DNA of 16,283 nt from positions 1-16,283 of the forward strand of contig CAJVPP010002110.1 in NCBI GenBank assembly GCA_910592005.1. The letters run 5' to 3'. The notes beneath the pieces were generated by a model. The model was given only the letters and a program-made list of their open reading frames with translations, was not told the DNA's origin and made no database searches. Below are positions 1-9,909 of the stretch, in pieces. The first letter of the stretch is position 1; each line of letters opens with the position of its first letter. The position numbers were made by a program, and so were the translations under genes. Source of the stretch: Funneliformis mosseae. Lineage: Eukaryota; Glomeromycota; Glomeromycetes; Glomerales; Glomeraceae.

Positions 1-425
1 ATTGAACTAAGATCGTTTGTTGTATCATTTATTGTATTCTTTGCATGTCTTGAAATATTAGTGTTAGCTTCTTGAGACGAAGAAGGTGGAATATTTTTCG
101 TTTTATCTATTTCCATTTTGTATACTTCTGAGTCTTCAAAGACAAAACCTGCCTCAGGAGTAAAAGAGGTTGTCTGTGTAATAACTGTTATTTGTTGGAT
201 AATATTTGGATCTTCAGTTGTTGTAAGAGTAGTATCAAGTGTAGAGATATCGGTTTTTTGTCTTTTTTTAGTTTTAGTAGTATTATTGTTATTCTTGTTT
301 TTTCTGTTATTGTTAGAGGATAGAACACTAGGTTCTTTATTGTTATCTAAAGCGTTTGAAATAGTTTTGTTATAAGGTTCGGTTTTTTTTCCATATGTAC
401 TCTGTCTTCTAATTGTTGGAGACAT
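1..425 (-). CDS. Unrecognised Asn/Thr/Lys-rich protein, N-terminal 141 codons, runs off the left edge
   Basis: Reading the minus strand from the ATG at 425-423 gives 141 stop-free codons to the window edge, an unusually long open stretch for such AT-rich DNA. The protein starts MSPTIRRQSTYGKK. An Asn-rich, basic stretch follows at about residues 40-58 and includes KTKKRQK, which resembles a nuclear localisation signal. After that comes a Thr-rich segment (LDTTLTTTEDP) and then a Ser/Asn/Thr-rich tail. I see no signal peptide, membrane segment or enzymatic motif, and the part shown looks intrinsically disordered. The start is favoured by the purine context CAAAATG and by AT-only DNA upstream. 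Gln is encoded by CAA and CAG with no in-frame TAA or TAG, so the code is standard. The gene holds several CpGs, unlike the DNA beside it, and so looks like an undecayed host gene. Its function is unknown, and later domains may lie outside the window. Confidence 0.72.
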   Translation of the reverse strand, partial: MSPTIRRQSTYGKKTEPYNKTISNALDNNKEPSVLSSNNNRKNKNNNNTTKTKKRQKTDISTLDTTLTTTEDPNIIQQITVITQTTSFTPEAGFVFEDSEVYKMEIDKTKNIPPSSSQEANTNISRHAKNTINDTTNDLSS

Positions 426-452
426 TTTGGCAAAAAAGATTAGCGGAAAAAG

Positions 453-467
453 TTTTTTTTTTTTTTT
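453..467 (-). promoter_or_regulatory. 15-nt poly(dA:dT) tract upstream of the left-edge gene
   Basis: A run of 15 T on the plus strand (A on the gene strand) ends about 28 nt upstream of the ATG at 425. Such tracts often exclude nucleosomes in fungal promoters, so a promoter role is plausible. That is inference only, because long A/T runs are frequent throughout this window. Confidence 0.25.
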
Positions 468-2027
468 ATTTCTTTATAATTATTTGTTAATAAATTATTT
501 TAAAAAATTGAAAAATTGAAAATTTAATATATATTAATAATTATTAATTTTAAAAATTTAAAAATACTATCATTATATAGATCTTAATATAAAAATTCTA
601 ATAAACTTTATTTCATCTTTTTATAATCACTAGATATTAAAATATTATAATTTTTCTACAATGTTTTATAGCCAATTTATACCTATGCTTTAAGGGATAA
701 TATAATATATATTTATAAAATTAATTTAAAAAAATTTTTTTTAAAAAAGTTTTAATTTTTTATAAAAATAAATAAGAAGGAAATTTATAGCAAATAAGTA
801 AACAAATTTGGTTGTAAACCTTTACAATCTAAGAAATAATAAACTTATCTTATACTGAACTAAATAGAGCATTTATTATATTTAGTGATAATTATATATT
901 ATGCAAAAATATACATATATAGTGTAATATCTAATATAATAAATACTTTTTTAAATTTATTATTTTTTGCTAAAAAATTATTAGATATTAAAAAAGTTTA
1001 ATCTAATTTTTAACATCTTTTTCAAATTCATCAAATTTATCAAATATATGATTTTTTTTTCTTATTATACAATATAATCTATAAAATTCATATCATAATT
1101 TTTTTATTTTTATCTTATTTTTTAAAATAAATAGACTAATTAAAAATTTTTCTAAAATTATTTTTTTAGTTGAACCTATTAATGATTTTCAAATTCATTT
1201 TTTATTTAAAGTTTTGATGTAAAAATTCAAAGTATATTTTAATATTTTTTTTGATTTGTTCAATTATATTTAAAATTTCATTTTTAAAGTTTTTTTTATA
1301 ATAATTTCATTAAAAAAACAACATTCTAAAAAAACATTTACAATTCATAATTAAATATATAATTTATCAAAAATCTAATTTTATGTTTTAATTATTGATA
1401 ATAATAAAGAATTTTTTAATTTTTATATATAATATAATTAAATTAAATTTTATAAAATAATATTAAAAATTATATTAAATTTTAATTTTCACTATTAAGT
1501 TATACTTTATTCATATCAAATTTATATACTTTATCATATTTATAAAATAAATAAAAATATTTAAAATTAGTTGTATTTTTACCTAATATAATAGTTATAT
1601 ATTTCTAATTATCTAAAAAAAAAATTCAATATTTCATGTAATATAATTATATATAAAACTATTTATTTGTAAATTAATTAATTTTATATAAAAATCTTAT
1701 TACTAATTCTATTGATTTATAATTTTCTTTTCTAATATATAAATAAATATTAATATATAAATTAATTTAAAAAATATTAATTTATTAAAATATTATATAT
1801 AATAATAAAATATATATAGTAATTCATAAAATTTAAATATTAATCTATAGTAAATATAATATAATTTTAATTTTTTTTTATATTTCTTTTATCATCATCT
1901 AATTTAAAAAAAGTATAATCAGATGTGATAATAAGTAAAGTTAATCTTATTTTAATAGGAACTAATATTTTAAGTATATTAATTATTGATCTATATATAT
2001 TATTAATATCTTTTCAGTTATTTTCTT

Positions 2028-2104
2028 TATAGATTTATGAATTAAAAAATTGATTTTTTATAGATTTATGAATTAAAAAATTGATTTTTTATAGGTTTAT
2101 TAAT
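2028..2104. repeat. 31-bp tandem repeat, about 2.5 copies
   Basis: TATAGATTTATGAATTAAAA starts at 2028 and again at 2059. A diverged third copy starts at 2090 (TATAGGTTTATTAATT). The period is exactly 31 bp and copies one and two are essentially identical. It is non-coding and probably arose by recent slippage. Confidence 0.8.
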
Positions 2105-3743
2105 TTTAAAAGTAAATATTAATATTTGTTTTTTCATTTTATTATTAATTATAATTCTCTAAATAAATAAAATTTATATTGTCAAGAATTTAAATGATAT
2201 GACAAATGCTTAAATTTAGTGGAGTTTTAGCAATTTATATTAATGAGAGAGATTTTTTTAAATATTTACTTCTATTTGTAAATTTATTTTTACAAATCTA
2301 TAATAATTATTTTGAGAAATTAATATTTTATCTTATTATAATATAAATAATTATATTTAATCTGATTTTAATATTTAATTCTAAATCTTATCAAAAATTA
2401 AATATAATAATATTTTTATTAATTTCTAATTTAATAAATTGTAAAATTGCTATATTTAATGAATTGATAAAATTAATTTTTATTTAATAATAAATAGTTT
2501 AATATTTTACTAAAAATTAAGTTTTAAAAATAATAAGTTATTTATTTTGTTAAGCAATTATGATTTTAATAAATAGGCATTTATAATTATTAGAAATATT
2601 AGTAACTTACCAATTTTCTAAAAAATTAAAATCAAATTTAAAAAGATAAATACCTAATATTAATATACTTATAATACTTAAACATTATTATACTTTATAT
2701 ATAAAAATATATTAATATATATTAATTAGCTAATAATAAATTACAAATAAATAATTTAAATAATCTTACTTCTATTGATAATTTTATCACATAAATAATC
2801 GATTTGTATTTTTAACTATTTATTTAATACTATTTTATTAGTCTAAATAATTTAAAATAATACTTAAAAAATTTTTTTGATAATTTATTTTACAAATAAT
2901 TTATAATCTGATAGTTTGTTTTTATTTTATATTTATTTATAATTTTATATTTAATTTTTAATTTTTTTTTGTAAAATAAATAATATCTTAAATATATTAT
3001 ATCATATAATTTGTAATAAACTTTTTTACTATATTTTATACTACTTAAATAAAAAACTAGCTAAATAATTATATTCAAAAATTTTGAAGCTAATATCTAA
3101 GTTTTTAGCTATTTTTGATAAAATAATTCAAATTCTATTAAAAAATAAATACAATATAATTATTTTACAAAATAACAATAGATATATTTTACTTTAAAAA
3201 TGAATTTACTAATTATTTAATTAATTTTTATTATTTAATCAATATTAAACTTATTACTTAACTAATATCTTATTATGCTAATCATTTAATCAATTAGAAT
3301 TTATTATTATTATTACAATCTTATATAATTTATTAATAAAATAATCAGAATTTATCTATATAATAAATTCACTTTATCAAACTATATATTCTTGATAAAA
3401 CTTCTAAAAGCTTTAACTTAATAATAACTTTATAATTATAATAAATATATAAGAACTTTATTTTACAAATCTTTATCAATAATTCAAAATATAAATTATA
3501 AATAATGATGAAAATAATATTATCTTATTTTTTAAAAAAAAATATTAAATACAAATTTTTAAATTTAATGCTTATATTTAAAAAAATAAAAAAAGTTTAT
3601 ATATTCTACAAAATCATAATACTATAATATTCTCAAAAGTTCAAGTTATTTTTATAAAAAAAAAAAAAGCATTAATAAACATATTTAGAGAAACTTATTT
3701 ATCCTAAAATTAATTTCACTTATTATTTATAATTTTAGTTTTA

Positions 3744-3771
3744 TAGTAGTGATCATAAGTATCTGACTGCC
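3744..3771 (+). repeat. Tc1 element terminal inverted repeat, 3' end of transposase side
   Basis: It begins TAGTAGTGATCATAAGTATC directly after the TA at 3742-3743. Compared with the reverse complement of 4978-5005 it matches at 22 of 28 positions, and all six differences are transitions (C/T or G/A). Confidence 0.88.
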
Positions 3772-3849
3772 TTTAACTTCAGCTATAAGTAAGTAAATTC
3801 AAAATTTTTTTTTATTTAAAGAATACATAACTAATTAACTAAAATTAAT

Positions 3850-4790
3850 ATATTGTATAGTCACCATTTAACTTTATAAGTGCAGCTATATACCTTTTTA
3901 TGCTAGCTATTAAATTTGCGATAAGTACAAGTGATAATCAGTTTTATTCTTTTGTAAGTTTCCTCTTTAATTCTCTAATTAATCAAAATTATTTTTTGTA
4001 TATTAATTTTTATTAACCTCTAAATATTTTCTATAGAGTTTTAGTCTAGAGACATTGATGGTCAAGAAAGTACCTCAATACCATTTTTTTCTTTCTATTT
4101 TTTCACAATTTTTAATCGATGCTTTGGATCATTATCTTCTTGCAAGATCCAATCTATATTACCTTCGCCAAAATGTTTAGAGGTGAAAGTCAGAAGATCC
4201 TACTCATAAATAGTACACATAAATTCAGCATTAAGGTTCTTCTAAAAGCAAAATAACTTACCAAATCTAAAAGCAGAAAAATATTTCTAAACATGAACTT
4301 TTGGTGGATACTTAACAGAACAAAATACTTTTTTTCTATTAAGAAACTGCTAAACCTTTTTTTTGATATATAATTGTAATATATTCTTATCTATAAAAAC
4401 AACTCAATTCCAATCAAAATTCTTATATTTTTTGCCTATTGCAATCTTTTCTTTTGATGGTCTTCTTTAAGCAAAGATTTAGAAATTTTATTATTAAACT
4501 TTCTTCTAAACTTACAAAAATGTTACCTTACTGTTTCTACACTAAGCCCAATATCTTTTTCTTTCAATTTTTCTTGTATTTGAATGGCTATTATATTATG
4601 TTCTTTCTCTGCTATCTTTACAATCTTATCATTTTATTTTATAATAATTATACAAGATCATTCTGATCTTTCTGAAGTACTTAAGTTCTGATTTTCATAA
4701 TATCTTTTAATCTAATAAATAGCTGTAAACTTATTATAATGTACCTGTTAGCAATAAATCTAAAACTAAACTTTGGACCAGCTGGATGCT
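3850..4790 (-). pseudogene. Decayed Tc1/mariner DD34E transposase
   Basis: On the minus strand, one main frame shows the landmarks of a Tc1-like transposase in order. These are a helix-turn-helix tail (IKRYYENQNLSTSERSE), KDIGLSVETVR, KPLLKEDHQKKRLQ-like sequence, and FDWN*VVFIDKN with the first catalytic Asp at 4391-4389. Then come VHV*KYFSAF, EDNDPKH at about 4139-4119, and SLD*NSIEN at about 4040. Exactly 34 residues separate the first Asp of DND from the Glu of IEN, the DD34E spacing of this family. At least five in-frame stops fall where Trp or Gln is expected (KK*K, LS*P, SLD*N and others), so it is dead although its catalytic triad survives. The C-terminus fades towards 3850, and the N-terminal start cannot be placed. 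Function by family: cut-and-paste transposition into TA. Confidence 0.85.
3859..3885 (+). repeat. Internal TIR-like repeat of the Tc1 element (left)
   Basis: AGTCACC...TTTATAAGTGCA lies about 115 bp inside the left end. It pairs imperfectly with the reverse complement of 4884-4910 (GATCACTGG...TTTATAAGTATC), and both resemble the outer repeats (GTGATCATAAGTATCTG). This arrangement recalls the nested IR/DR termini of some Tc1-like elements, where each motif is a transposase binding site. The match is short and AT-rich, so this is tentative. Confidence 0.4.
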
Positions 4791-4883
4791 TGTGTAAAAA
4801 GATAATTTATATTATTTTTCTAAAGAAAGTTCTATTTTTCAAGTAAAAGTTTGATGATCATTTAAATTTATTTTTTGTATCAT

Positions 4884-4910
4884 TGATACTTATAAATTTA
4901 CCAGTGATCA
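4884..4910 (-). repeat. Internal TIR-like repeat of the Tc1 element (right)
   Basis: This is the partner of 3859-3885, about 95 bp inside the right end. On the minus strand it reads TGATCACTGGTAAATTTATA and then AGTATCA, combining TGATCA and ATAAGTATC as in the outer repeat. Confidence 0.4.
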
Positions 4911-4977
4911 TGTATTGTATTATATTATATTTTTAAAAAATTTAAGGGAAGTTATATAATAATTTTGGATAATTTTA

Positions 4978-5005
4978 GGTAATCAGATACTTATAACCGC
5001 TACTG
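4978..5005 (-). repeat. Tc1 element terminal inverted repeat, 5' end of transposase side
   Basis: Read on the minus strand it begins CAGTAGCGGTTATAAGTATC just inside the TA at 5006-5007. CAGT at the outer end is typical of Tc1-like termini. It keeps the only CpG of the two terminal repeats, so it is probably closer to the ancestral sequence than the left copy. Confidence 0.88.
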
Positions 5006-5494
5006 TACTTTTAAAAAAAAATTTAGATTTCAAAAATTTAAAGAAGCAGTTCTTATAAAAAAAGTAAAAAAAAATGTTAATAAATATTTCTACAAAAATA
5101 CATTTATTCTAAACTTACATTACTTATCTTTTTCAATTTCAATTCTTAATTTTAAGAGTATCTGAAAGTTTCAAGAGTTTAAAAATGCTATTTCTATAAA
5201 AAAAAATAGAAATATTAATAAATGTTTCTTAGAATAATACATTTATCTAAATCTAATAATATCCATTTTTGATGTCCCAGAGATTTGTTATCCTAGCTAT
5301 ATATTTCAGCTATATGTTATAATCTGTCTCACACTATGTCTCAAATGTCTTATCTATCCTATCTATATTCCATTAGTATTCTATCAATGTTCTATGATAA
5401 TATTGTCTAAGCTTACATTATTTACTTTTTTCAATTTTAATTTTCAATTTCAAAAGAATCTAAAAGTTTCAAAAAACTAAAAATTCTATTTTTA

Positions 5495-5715
5495 CAAAAA
5501 AAAATAAAAAAAATAAAAAAAAAAAAGGAGGAAAAAAAAGAAAAAAAATAGAGAAATAAAAGAAAAATAGAAAATAAAAAGAGAAAAAAAATATAAGAAA
5601 AAATAAATGTATAAGTGAGATAGTGAGAAAAAAAAAGGAAATATATTAAAAAAAAAAATTTTTTTTAAAAAAAAACCTAAAATTTTTAAAAAAATTAAAA
5701 AAAAATAAAATTTAA
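5495..5715 (+). repeat. A-rich / polypurine low-complexity tract
   Basis: About 220 bp are almost all A with scattered G (AAAAAAGGAGGAAAAAAAAG, GAGATAGTGAGAAAAAAAAA). They include an A11-T8-A9 block near 5648-5675. The tract follows directly on the last array copy. It could be a decayed poly(A) tail of a retroposon or plain slippage, and no upstream LINE/SINE body was recognised. Confidence 0.6.
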
Positions 5716-8460
5716 GCTACAAATAAAAATCAATAATTTAACTGGTATCACATAATAAAAAAAATAAAAAATGATAGTATTTATATAATCTAATTGCTAA
5801 TAAAAACTAACAATTTTATTTATATAACTTAATATAAAATTTATATTTATTTATAAATTTATTTCTTATATAAATATATACTTTTATTTCATTCTAAAGA
5901 AGTACATTTATAGAGAATTAATTGTATTTTTATTTATTATTTTTTAATAAAATATTTCTTATATTTATTCACTTCTTTTTTTTTATCAAGTATATTTATT
6001 TCTTTAAATATTATTTTTTATAATATTAACTATTTATTATTTCTTTTTTTTTATATTAATTATAACTGATTTCTTTTTTTTAATATTTTAAATATTTTAA
6101 AATTATTTTATATTTTAAATATTATTACTAATTTCATTACTTTTATATATTATTAATTATTTTTAAATATTATTTATCATATTTCTTTTTTAGATTTTAT
6201 GTCATATTAAATAGTATTTTTATTATTATAAAATATTTGTATTTTATTATTATTTATATTTTATTTAATAAATAAATAATTTAAATTTTATAATTTTATA
6301 AGTAAGTTTATATTAAGTATTAATAAATAAATAAGTTATAAATTTAATAATATTATAATAAATAAATTATATAAAAATAATAAAATATATAAATTCTATA
6401 TTTTATAAAATATAAAAAAAACATTTTTATATTTAATATACAAATTTTTATAAATATTTTATATATTTCAAAAAATATATTTTTTATATAATTTTTAAAT
6501 ATATATTTTATAGGATTAATATCTCATTTATATTAAAAATATAATAAAATTCAAAAGATTTTCTAATTTAAAATAAATATTAAATCAGCAAAATTTTTTA
6601 ATTTTTTTTAATTATTCAGAAAGTTTTTTGTGATATTAATATTTTGATAACTAATATTTTTTAATAAATCATTTAACTAATTTATAGTTTAAATTTTATT
6701 ATTAAACTAGAATTAAAAACTAGTATAATGTCTAAAATGTTAATTTATAATATTTAAATATCTTAGAAAAATAATTCTTAAATTTTTATTATTTAATTTA
6801 AAAGTAATCACATCTAAAAATCAGATTATATAATAATATAATAATTTATTTTATTAATTAATTATATGTATAAATAGATGAATATTATATTAAAATGAAT
6901 TTAATTAAAAATGTAATTAAAAATAATTCATTATAAAAGATTATTATTTTTAATTAACTCAAAATTTCAATATTAAATATATTATTACAAAATTTATATT
7001 AATTCTTTTTTTCTTTTAAAATCCAGTTATATAATTTTTTTAGTAGTTTAATTTAGATTATAGATACAAATTACTATTTATAAAAATCCTGATATATTTA
7101 GATATATCTATATAAATAAATTCAGATATTTAAAATTTTGCTAATATTAAATGCTGTAAGAGATTATTTATTAGTTTATTTATTCATAATATTTAAATTA
7201 TTAAATATTAATTTGTTAATATTTGATTTATTAATTATTAGTTTATTAATATTTAATTTTAAAATTACTTGATAAATTAACACTTAACTTCTTACTACTT
7301 CCTCTTTCTCTTTATCTTTCTAACAATCTAATTTATAACACTTTTATAAATTTAATCAGTAATCATCCTATAAATCAAAAAATAATCTTAAATATCAGGT
7401 AAATATAATATTTTAAAAAATATCTTAAAAATGTCTATAAAAATTTAATATATTAATATGTTAAACAATAATATTTTCATAATATTTTGAAATTAATAAC
7501 TGCTGCAAAAATAGTTCTTAATAAAATTTGTAACAAATAAAAATTGAAAGTATTATTATATAATAGTAAAAATAATTACTATATAAATATAAATTTATTA
7601 GTAATTAGTATGACAAATTAGCTAAAATAACATAATTTTTTTTCTTATTTATTTTTTATTAATTTTACAAATATTACTTAATGAAAAAGCTCTTCTAATT
7701 TTTTTATAAAAAATCAGATTTTCTAATATATTAAATACCAATATATCCTTTTTTAATTATTATTTTATCAATTTTACTAAAGTCTTTCATTTAAAGTAAA
7801 GGTAATATGTATTACTAAATATATTTTTGCCAATTTTAATAACATTAAAAATCAAGTTTTATTAGTTTTTCACTGCAATTATCAAAATGAATCTTAAACA
7901 TAAATAAATAATTAGTTATTGTATTAACATAAATATTATTATTTTTGAAATATATTAATTAATAATAAATTTGATAAAATAGGTTTAAGTTTAACTTCTT
8001 AATTATTATTAATCAAGTTTTATACTTTAATAAGTAATGTTTAATTGCTTATAAGTTCTAATACATAATATTTTAGATATAAATTCTAAATTTTTAAATT
8101 GTAAATCTAATAAAATATCTAATATTTTTTTGCTCTTATAAAAATATTCTAATAGTGATTAATAAATTGATATAATACTATTTTAACATATTTTTTAAGA
8201 TCAAACTATCTTATAAAATATTAATATTAATTTTTTTTACATTTAGGTTATTAAGTAATAGATTTATTTTTTTAAATATCTTTATAATTAATATTATCAT
8301 AAAAGGTAGTATTTAAGCTAATTAGATTAATAACTTTTATTTTAACATTTTCAGGTATAATTTTAACTAATTATTATATAATTACTTCTACCTATATATT
8401 TAATTACTTTAGTAAAATTTTTTATAATTATTAAATTACCATTTATTATTAATTAGATTT
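5716..8460. other. Gene-free AT-rich DNA
   Basis: About 2.7 kb of almost pure A/T with no recognisable coding remnant on either strand and no paired transposon ends. Two minor structures stand out. One is a perfect 14-bp inverted repeat (TAATTAAAAATAAT at 6914-6927 with its complement at 6943-6956). The other is a pyrimidine-rich tract at about 7288-7322. Both are within what such composition produces by chance. Confidence 0.6.
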
Positions 8461-8463
8461 ATA

Positions 8464-8610
8464 GTGTCAGTGTTAGAGATAGATATCATTATAAATACAG
8501 AACATATCATGTAAGAACTGTCAGATAATAATTTACAGTAATGATCTATAATTATTATAACAGACAAATTTAAGGATCTACATGATTTTACCTGATCTAC
8601 TAAAATTTAT
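8464..8610 (+). pseudogene. Possible short decayed coding fragment, unrecognised
   Basis: A G/C-richer patch inside AT-only DNA. On the plus strand it reads as a Ser/Thr/Asn/Gln-type peptide, with LEIDIIINTEHIM*ELSDNN and then IIIITDKFKDLHDFT, broken by TAA/TGA. It is similar in style to the degraded frames at 9062-11230. The minus strand is also open across the same patch (ITNTD-type sequence), so the strand is uncertain. No family is recognised. Confidence 0.3.
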
Positions 8611-8807
8611 ATAATTCTTCTAATATCACAAATTTTAATTATATTCGTAATAATAGTTAATTATTTATTTCAAAATATCTTCATTATGTTTATTTATTTC
8701 TAATTTCATATTATTTATCTTATATTTTATATTTTTATTTTATTATCTTTTATTATTATTTTATAGCTGAAGTTTACTAAAATAGTTAGTTTATAGTATA
8801 AAAATTA

Positions 8808-9075
8808 GTTAGCTATAGCAAATTCATTTTGTATAAGTAGAATAGCTTTTTACTTAAGTTGTAAATTAATTCTTTTGCGAGTTTCAGTATTATAATAAAG
8901 GAATCAATTTAAATCTATACAAATTTACTTTTCCCTTTAATGTTATCCTTCATCTAGAATTGTTGTGATATACTATATTAACTTGCTATTGAGTTCATCA
9001 TTATGAATTCAACTAACATATTTTAAATTCTAAAATGTGATAAATTGCTAAGTTGATTTAAGTATACCAGATACC
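8808..9075 (+). repeat. LTR-like repeat, copy 1
   Basis: This region aligns in order with 11477-11640. Shared anchors are CTTAAGTT (8853) with CTCAAGTT (11477), TAATAAAGGAAT (8893 and 11510), TTTACT..T.CCTTT and then TTCAT (8924 and 11533), TTGTGATAT (8963 and 11572), and CAGATACC (9068 and 11633). The middle anchors keep a constant offset of 2,609 bp, which argues for real homology. The second copy lies just upstream of a gag gene, so both are probably long terminal repeats. The outer boundaries are not resolved. Confidence 0.5.
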
Positions 9076-9711
9076 TGTAGGACTTAGAGAAAATTCTAAA
9101 GACAGAAACTTCAATATGTAGAATCAACTAATATAACCTTTTAACTTAAACATTAAGATAACTGAAATGAATCCAGTAACTATTTGGTGATTTCTGTCAG
9201 AAAATAAAAATTTTTGAGAAAAGTTAAAAATTGTGAATTTAAATGAGCATAGATAAGAGAATTAAGTACACAATCTTAGTTACAAACCAGAGATTAATCC
9301 AAAAGAACTTCTTAAAAGAGACTTATCCTATTTGATTTTTTATTCTTTTTATACCCTAAATCTGAGAATTTTGAAAATTTGTAAAATTGGTATTATCTCT
9401 AATTTGAAACATCTAAATATACTGGCATTACACTTGACTTTTTTATTATTATTAGTCAAACTATTTCTGAGTTTAATTCACATCTAGACAATTATGATCT
9501 TTTTAGAATTCTTGTTGCTTAAATTAATATTTTAACTCAAAGTTACAGATATAATTTTACTACAACTGAATTACCTCTGATTACTCAAATAATTTCAGTA
9601 TTTATAAATACTGATTGCTTTACAAATAATCTTTTCTATTTATTACGTGAATACAATCTTTAATTAAGTTTAATGATTACTTATTATAAGAAGAATTAAA
9701 CATTAAAACTG
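9062..9711 (+). pseudogene. Degraded Ser/Thr/Asn-rich reading frame, module 1
   Basis: Plus-strand coding remnant in two frames. From 9062 it reads VYQIPVGLRENSKDRNFNM, then ITEMNPVTIW*FLSENKNF and VHNLSYKPEINPKELLKRD, with six in-frame stops. After a frameshift near 9350 it continues from 9355 (PKSENFENL*NWYYL*FETS, then SHLDNYDLFRILVA and TTTELPLITQIISVF) and runs in frame into the 9-bp minisatellite. Acidic, Asn- and Thr-rich stretches with many Leu/Ile/Phe codons suggest Pro, Ser and Thr codons altered by C-to-T change. No catalytic or zinc motif is seen. It lies directly after LTR-like copy 1, so it is probably an accessory or Gag-like frame of a retroelement, but I do not recognise the family. 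Confidence 0.45.
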
Positions 9712-9909
9712 GCAAAAATTGATGAACCTGTCAAATATGATATATATGCTAAATCTGCCAAATCTGCTATATCTGCTAAATAGGACACACATACTATTTA
9801 TTATATTTCTATTATTTATATCCTTATTGTCATTTATAACATATTTAATATAATTAGCATATCTGTTAGCTCTATTATTATTGTCAGTAGTATCATATTT
9901 ACCATAGAT
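9712..9909 (+). repeat. 9-bp minisatellite array 1, 22 units, in frame
   Basis: 198 bp divide cleanly into 22 units of 9 bp, from GCAAAAATT through GCTAAATCT, GCCAAATCT, GCTATATCT to GTCATTTAT and ACCATAGAT. In the frame of the preceding remnant they encode three-residue repeats (AKI, DEP, VKY, DIY, AKS, AKS, AIS and so on). Units near the start are G/C-containing and Lys-coding. Later ones drift to A/T-rich, Ile/Tyr/Phe-coding forms. One unit ends in TAG. Confidence 0.75.

Larger units (their letters stand above)
426..3633. other. Gene-free AT-rich DNA
   Basis: About 3.2 kb with almost no G or C and practically no CpG. All frames are broken by frequent TAA/TAG. I found no protein motif on either strand, no tRNA-like fold and no transposon termini. 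The only local structures are the 31-bp tandem repeat at 2028-2104 and a small perfect hairpin at 2274-2297 (9-bp stem ATTTGTAAA, 6-nt loop). It may be fully decayed repeat DNA, but nothing recognisable remains. Confidence 0.6.
3744..5005 (-). mobile_element. Complete but dead Tc1/mariner-family transposon, 1,262 bp
   Basis: The element is bounded by 28-bp terminal inverted repeats at 3744-3771 and 4978-5005. It is flanked on both sides by a TA dinucleotide (3742-3743 and 5006-5007), the target duplication made by this superfamily. It holds one decayed transposase on the minus strand, and the total length is normal for Tc1-like elements. Internal copies of a TIR-like motif (3859-3885 and 4884-4910) suggest nested terminal repeats. 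It sits inside an older direct-repeat array, so it inserted after that array formed. The transposase is broken by stops, so the copy cannot move itself. Confidence 0.9.
3634..5510 (+). repeat. Degenerate direct-repeat array (about 140- and 300-bp spacings), interrupted by a Tc1 element
   Basis: The block beginning AGTTTCAAGAGTTTAAAAAT at 5167 matches a block at 5027 (period 140). Both continue with TTCT(A)TAAAA, an A run, TTAATAAAT and TACATTTAT. The stretch from CTAAACTTACATTACTTA at 5109 through about 5205 recurs at 5407-5505 with closely matching order. A further relative lies at 3634-3742 (AAAAGTTCAAGTTATTTTTA, then ATTAATAAACAT and ACTTATTTATC). The Tc1 element at 3744-5005 splits the array. 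A less AT-rich block at 5262-5400 with TATC/TGTCT-like short repeats lies between the last two copies and does not clearly match the unit. There is no coding content. Confidence 0.55.

Noticed and set aside
118..375. Plus-strand 85-codon open frame rich in Val/Leu.
   Set aside because: It is antisense to the longer minus-strand frame at 1-425, and its hydrophobic composition is the complement of Asn/Thr/Lys codons.
4439..4666. Plus-strand 75-codon open frame rich in Phe/Leu/Tyr.
   Set aside because: It is the complement of the transposase remnant, which carries DD34E landmarks on the minus strand.
6914..6956. Perfect 14-bp inverted repeat, and other A/T hairpins such as 2274-2297 and 5648-5675.
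   Set aside because: Made of A and T only or nearly so. Such palindromes are expected by chance in several kilobases of this composition, and no flanking structure supports a function.
426..8460. Organellar (mitochondrial) DNA suggested by the extreme AT content.
   Set aside because: No rRNA, tRNA or respiratory-chain genes are seen, while Tc1 and Ty3-type elements and a nuclear-style gene are present.
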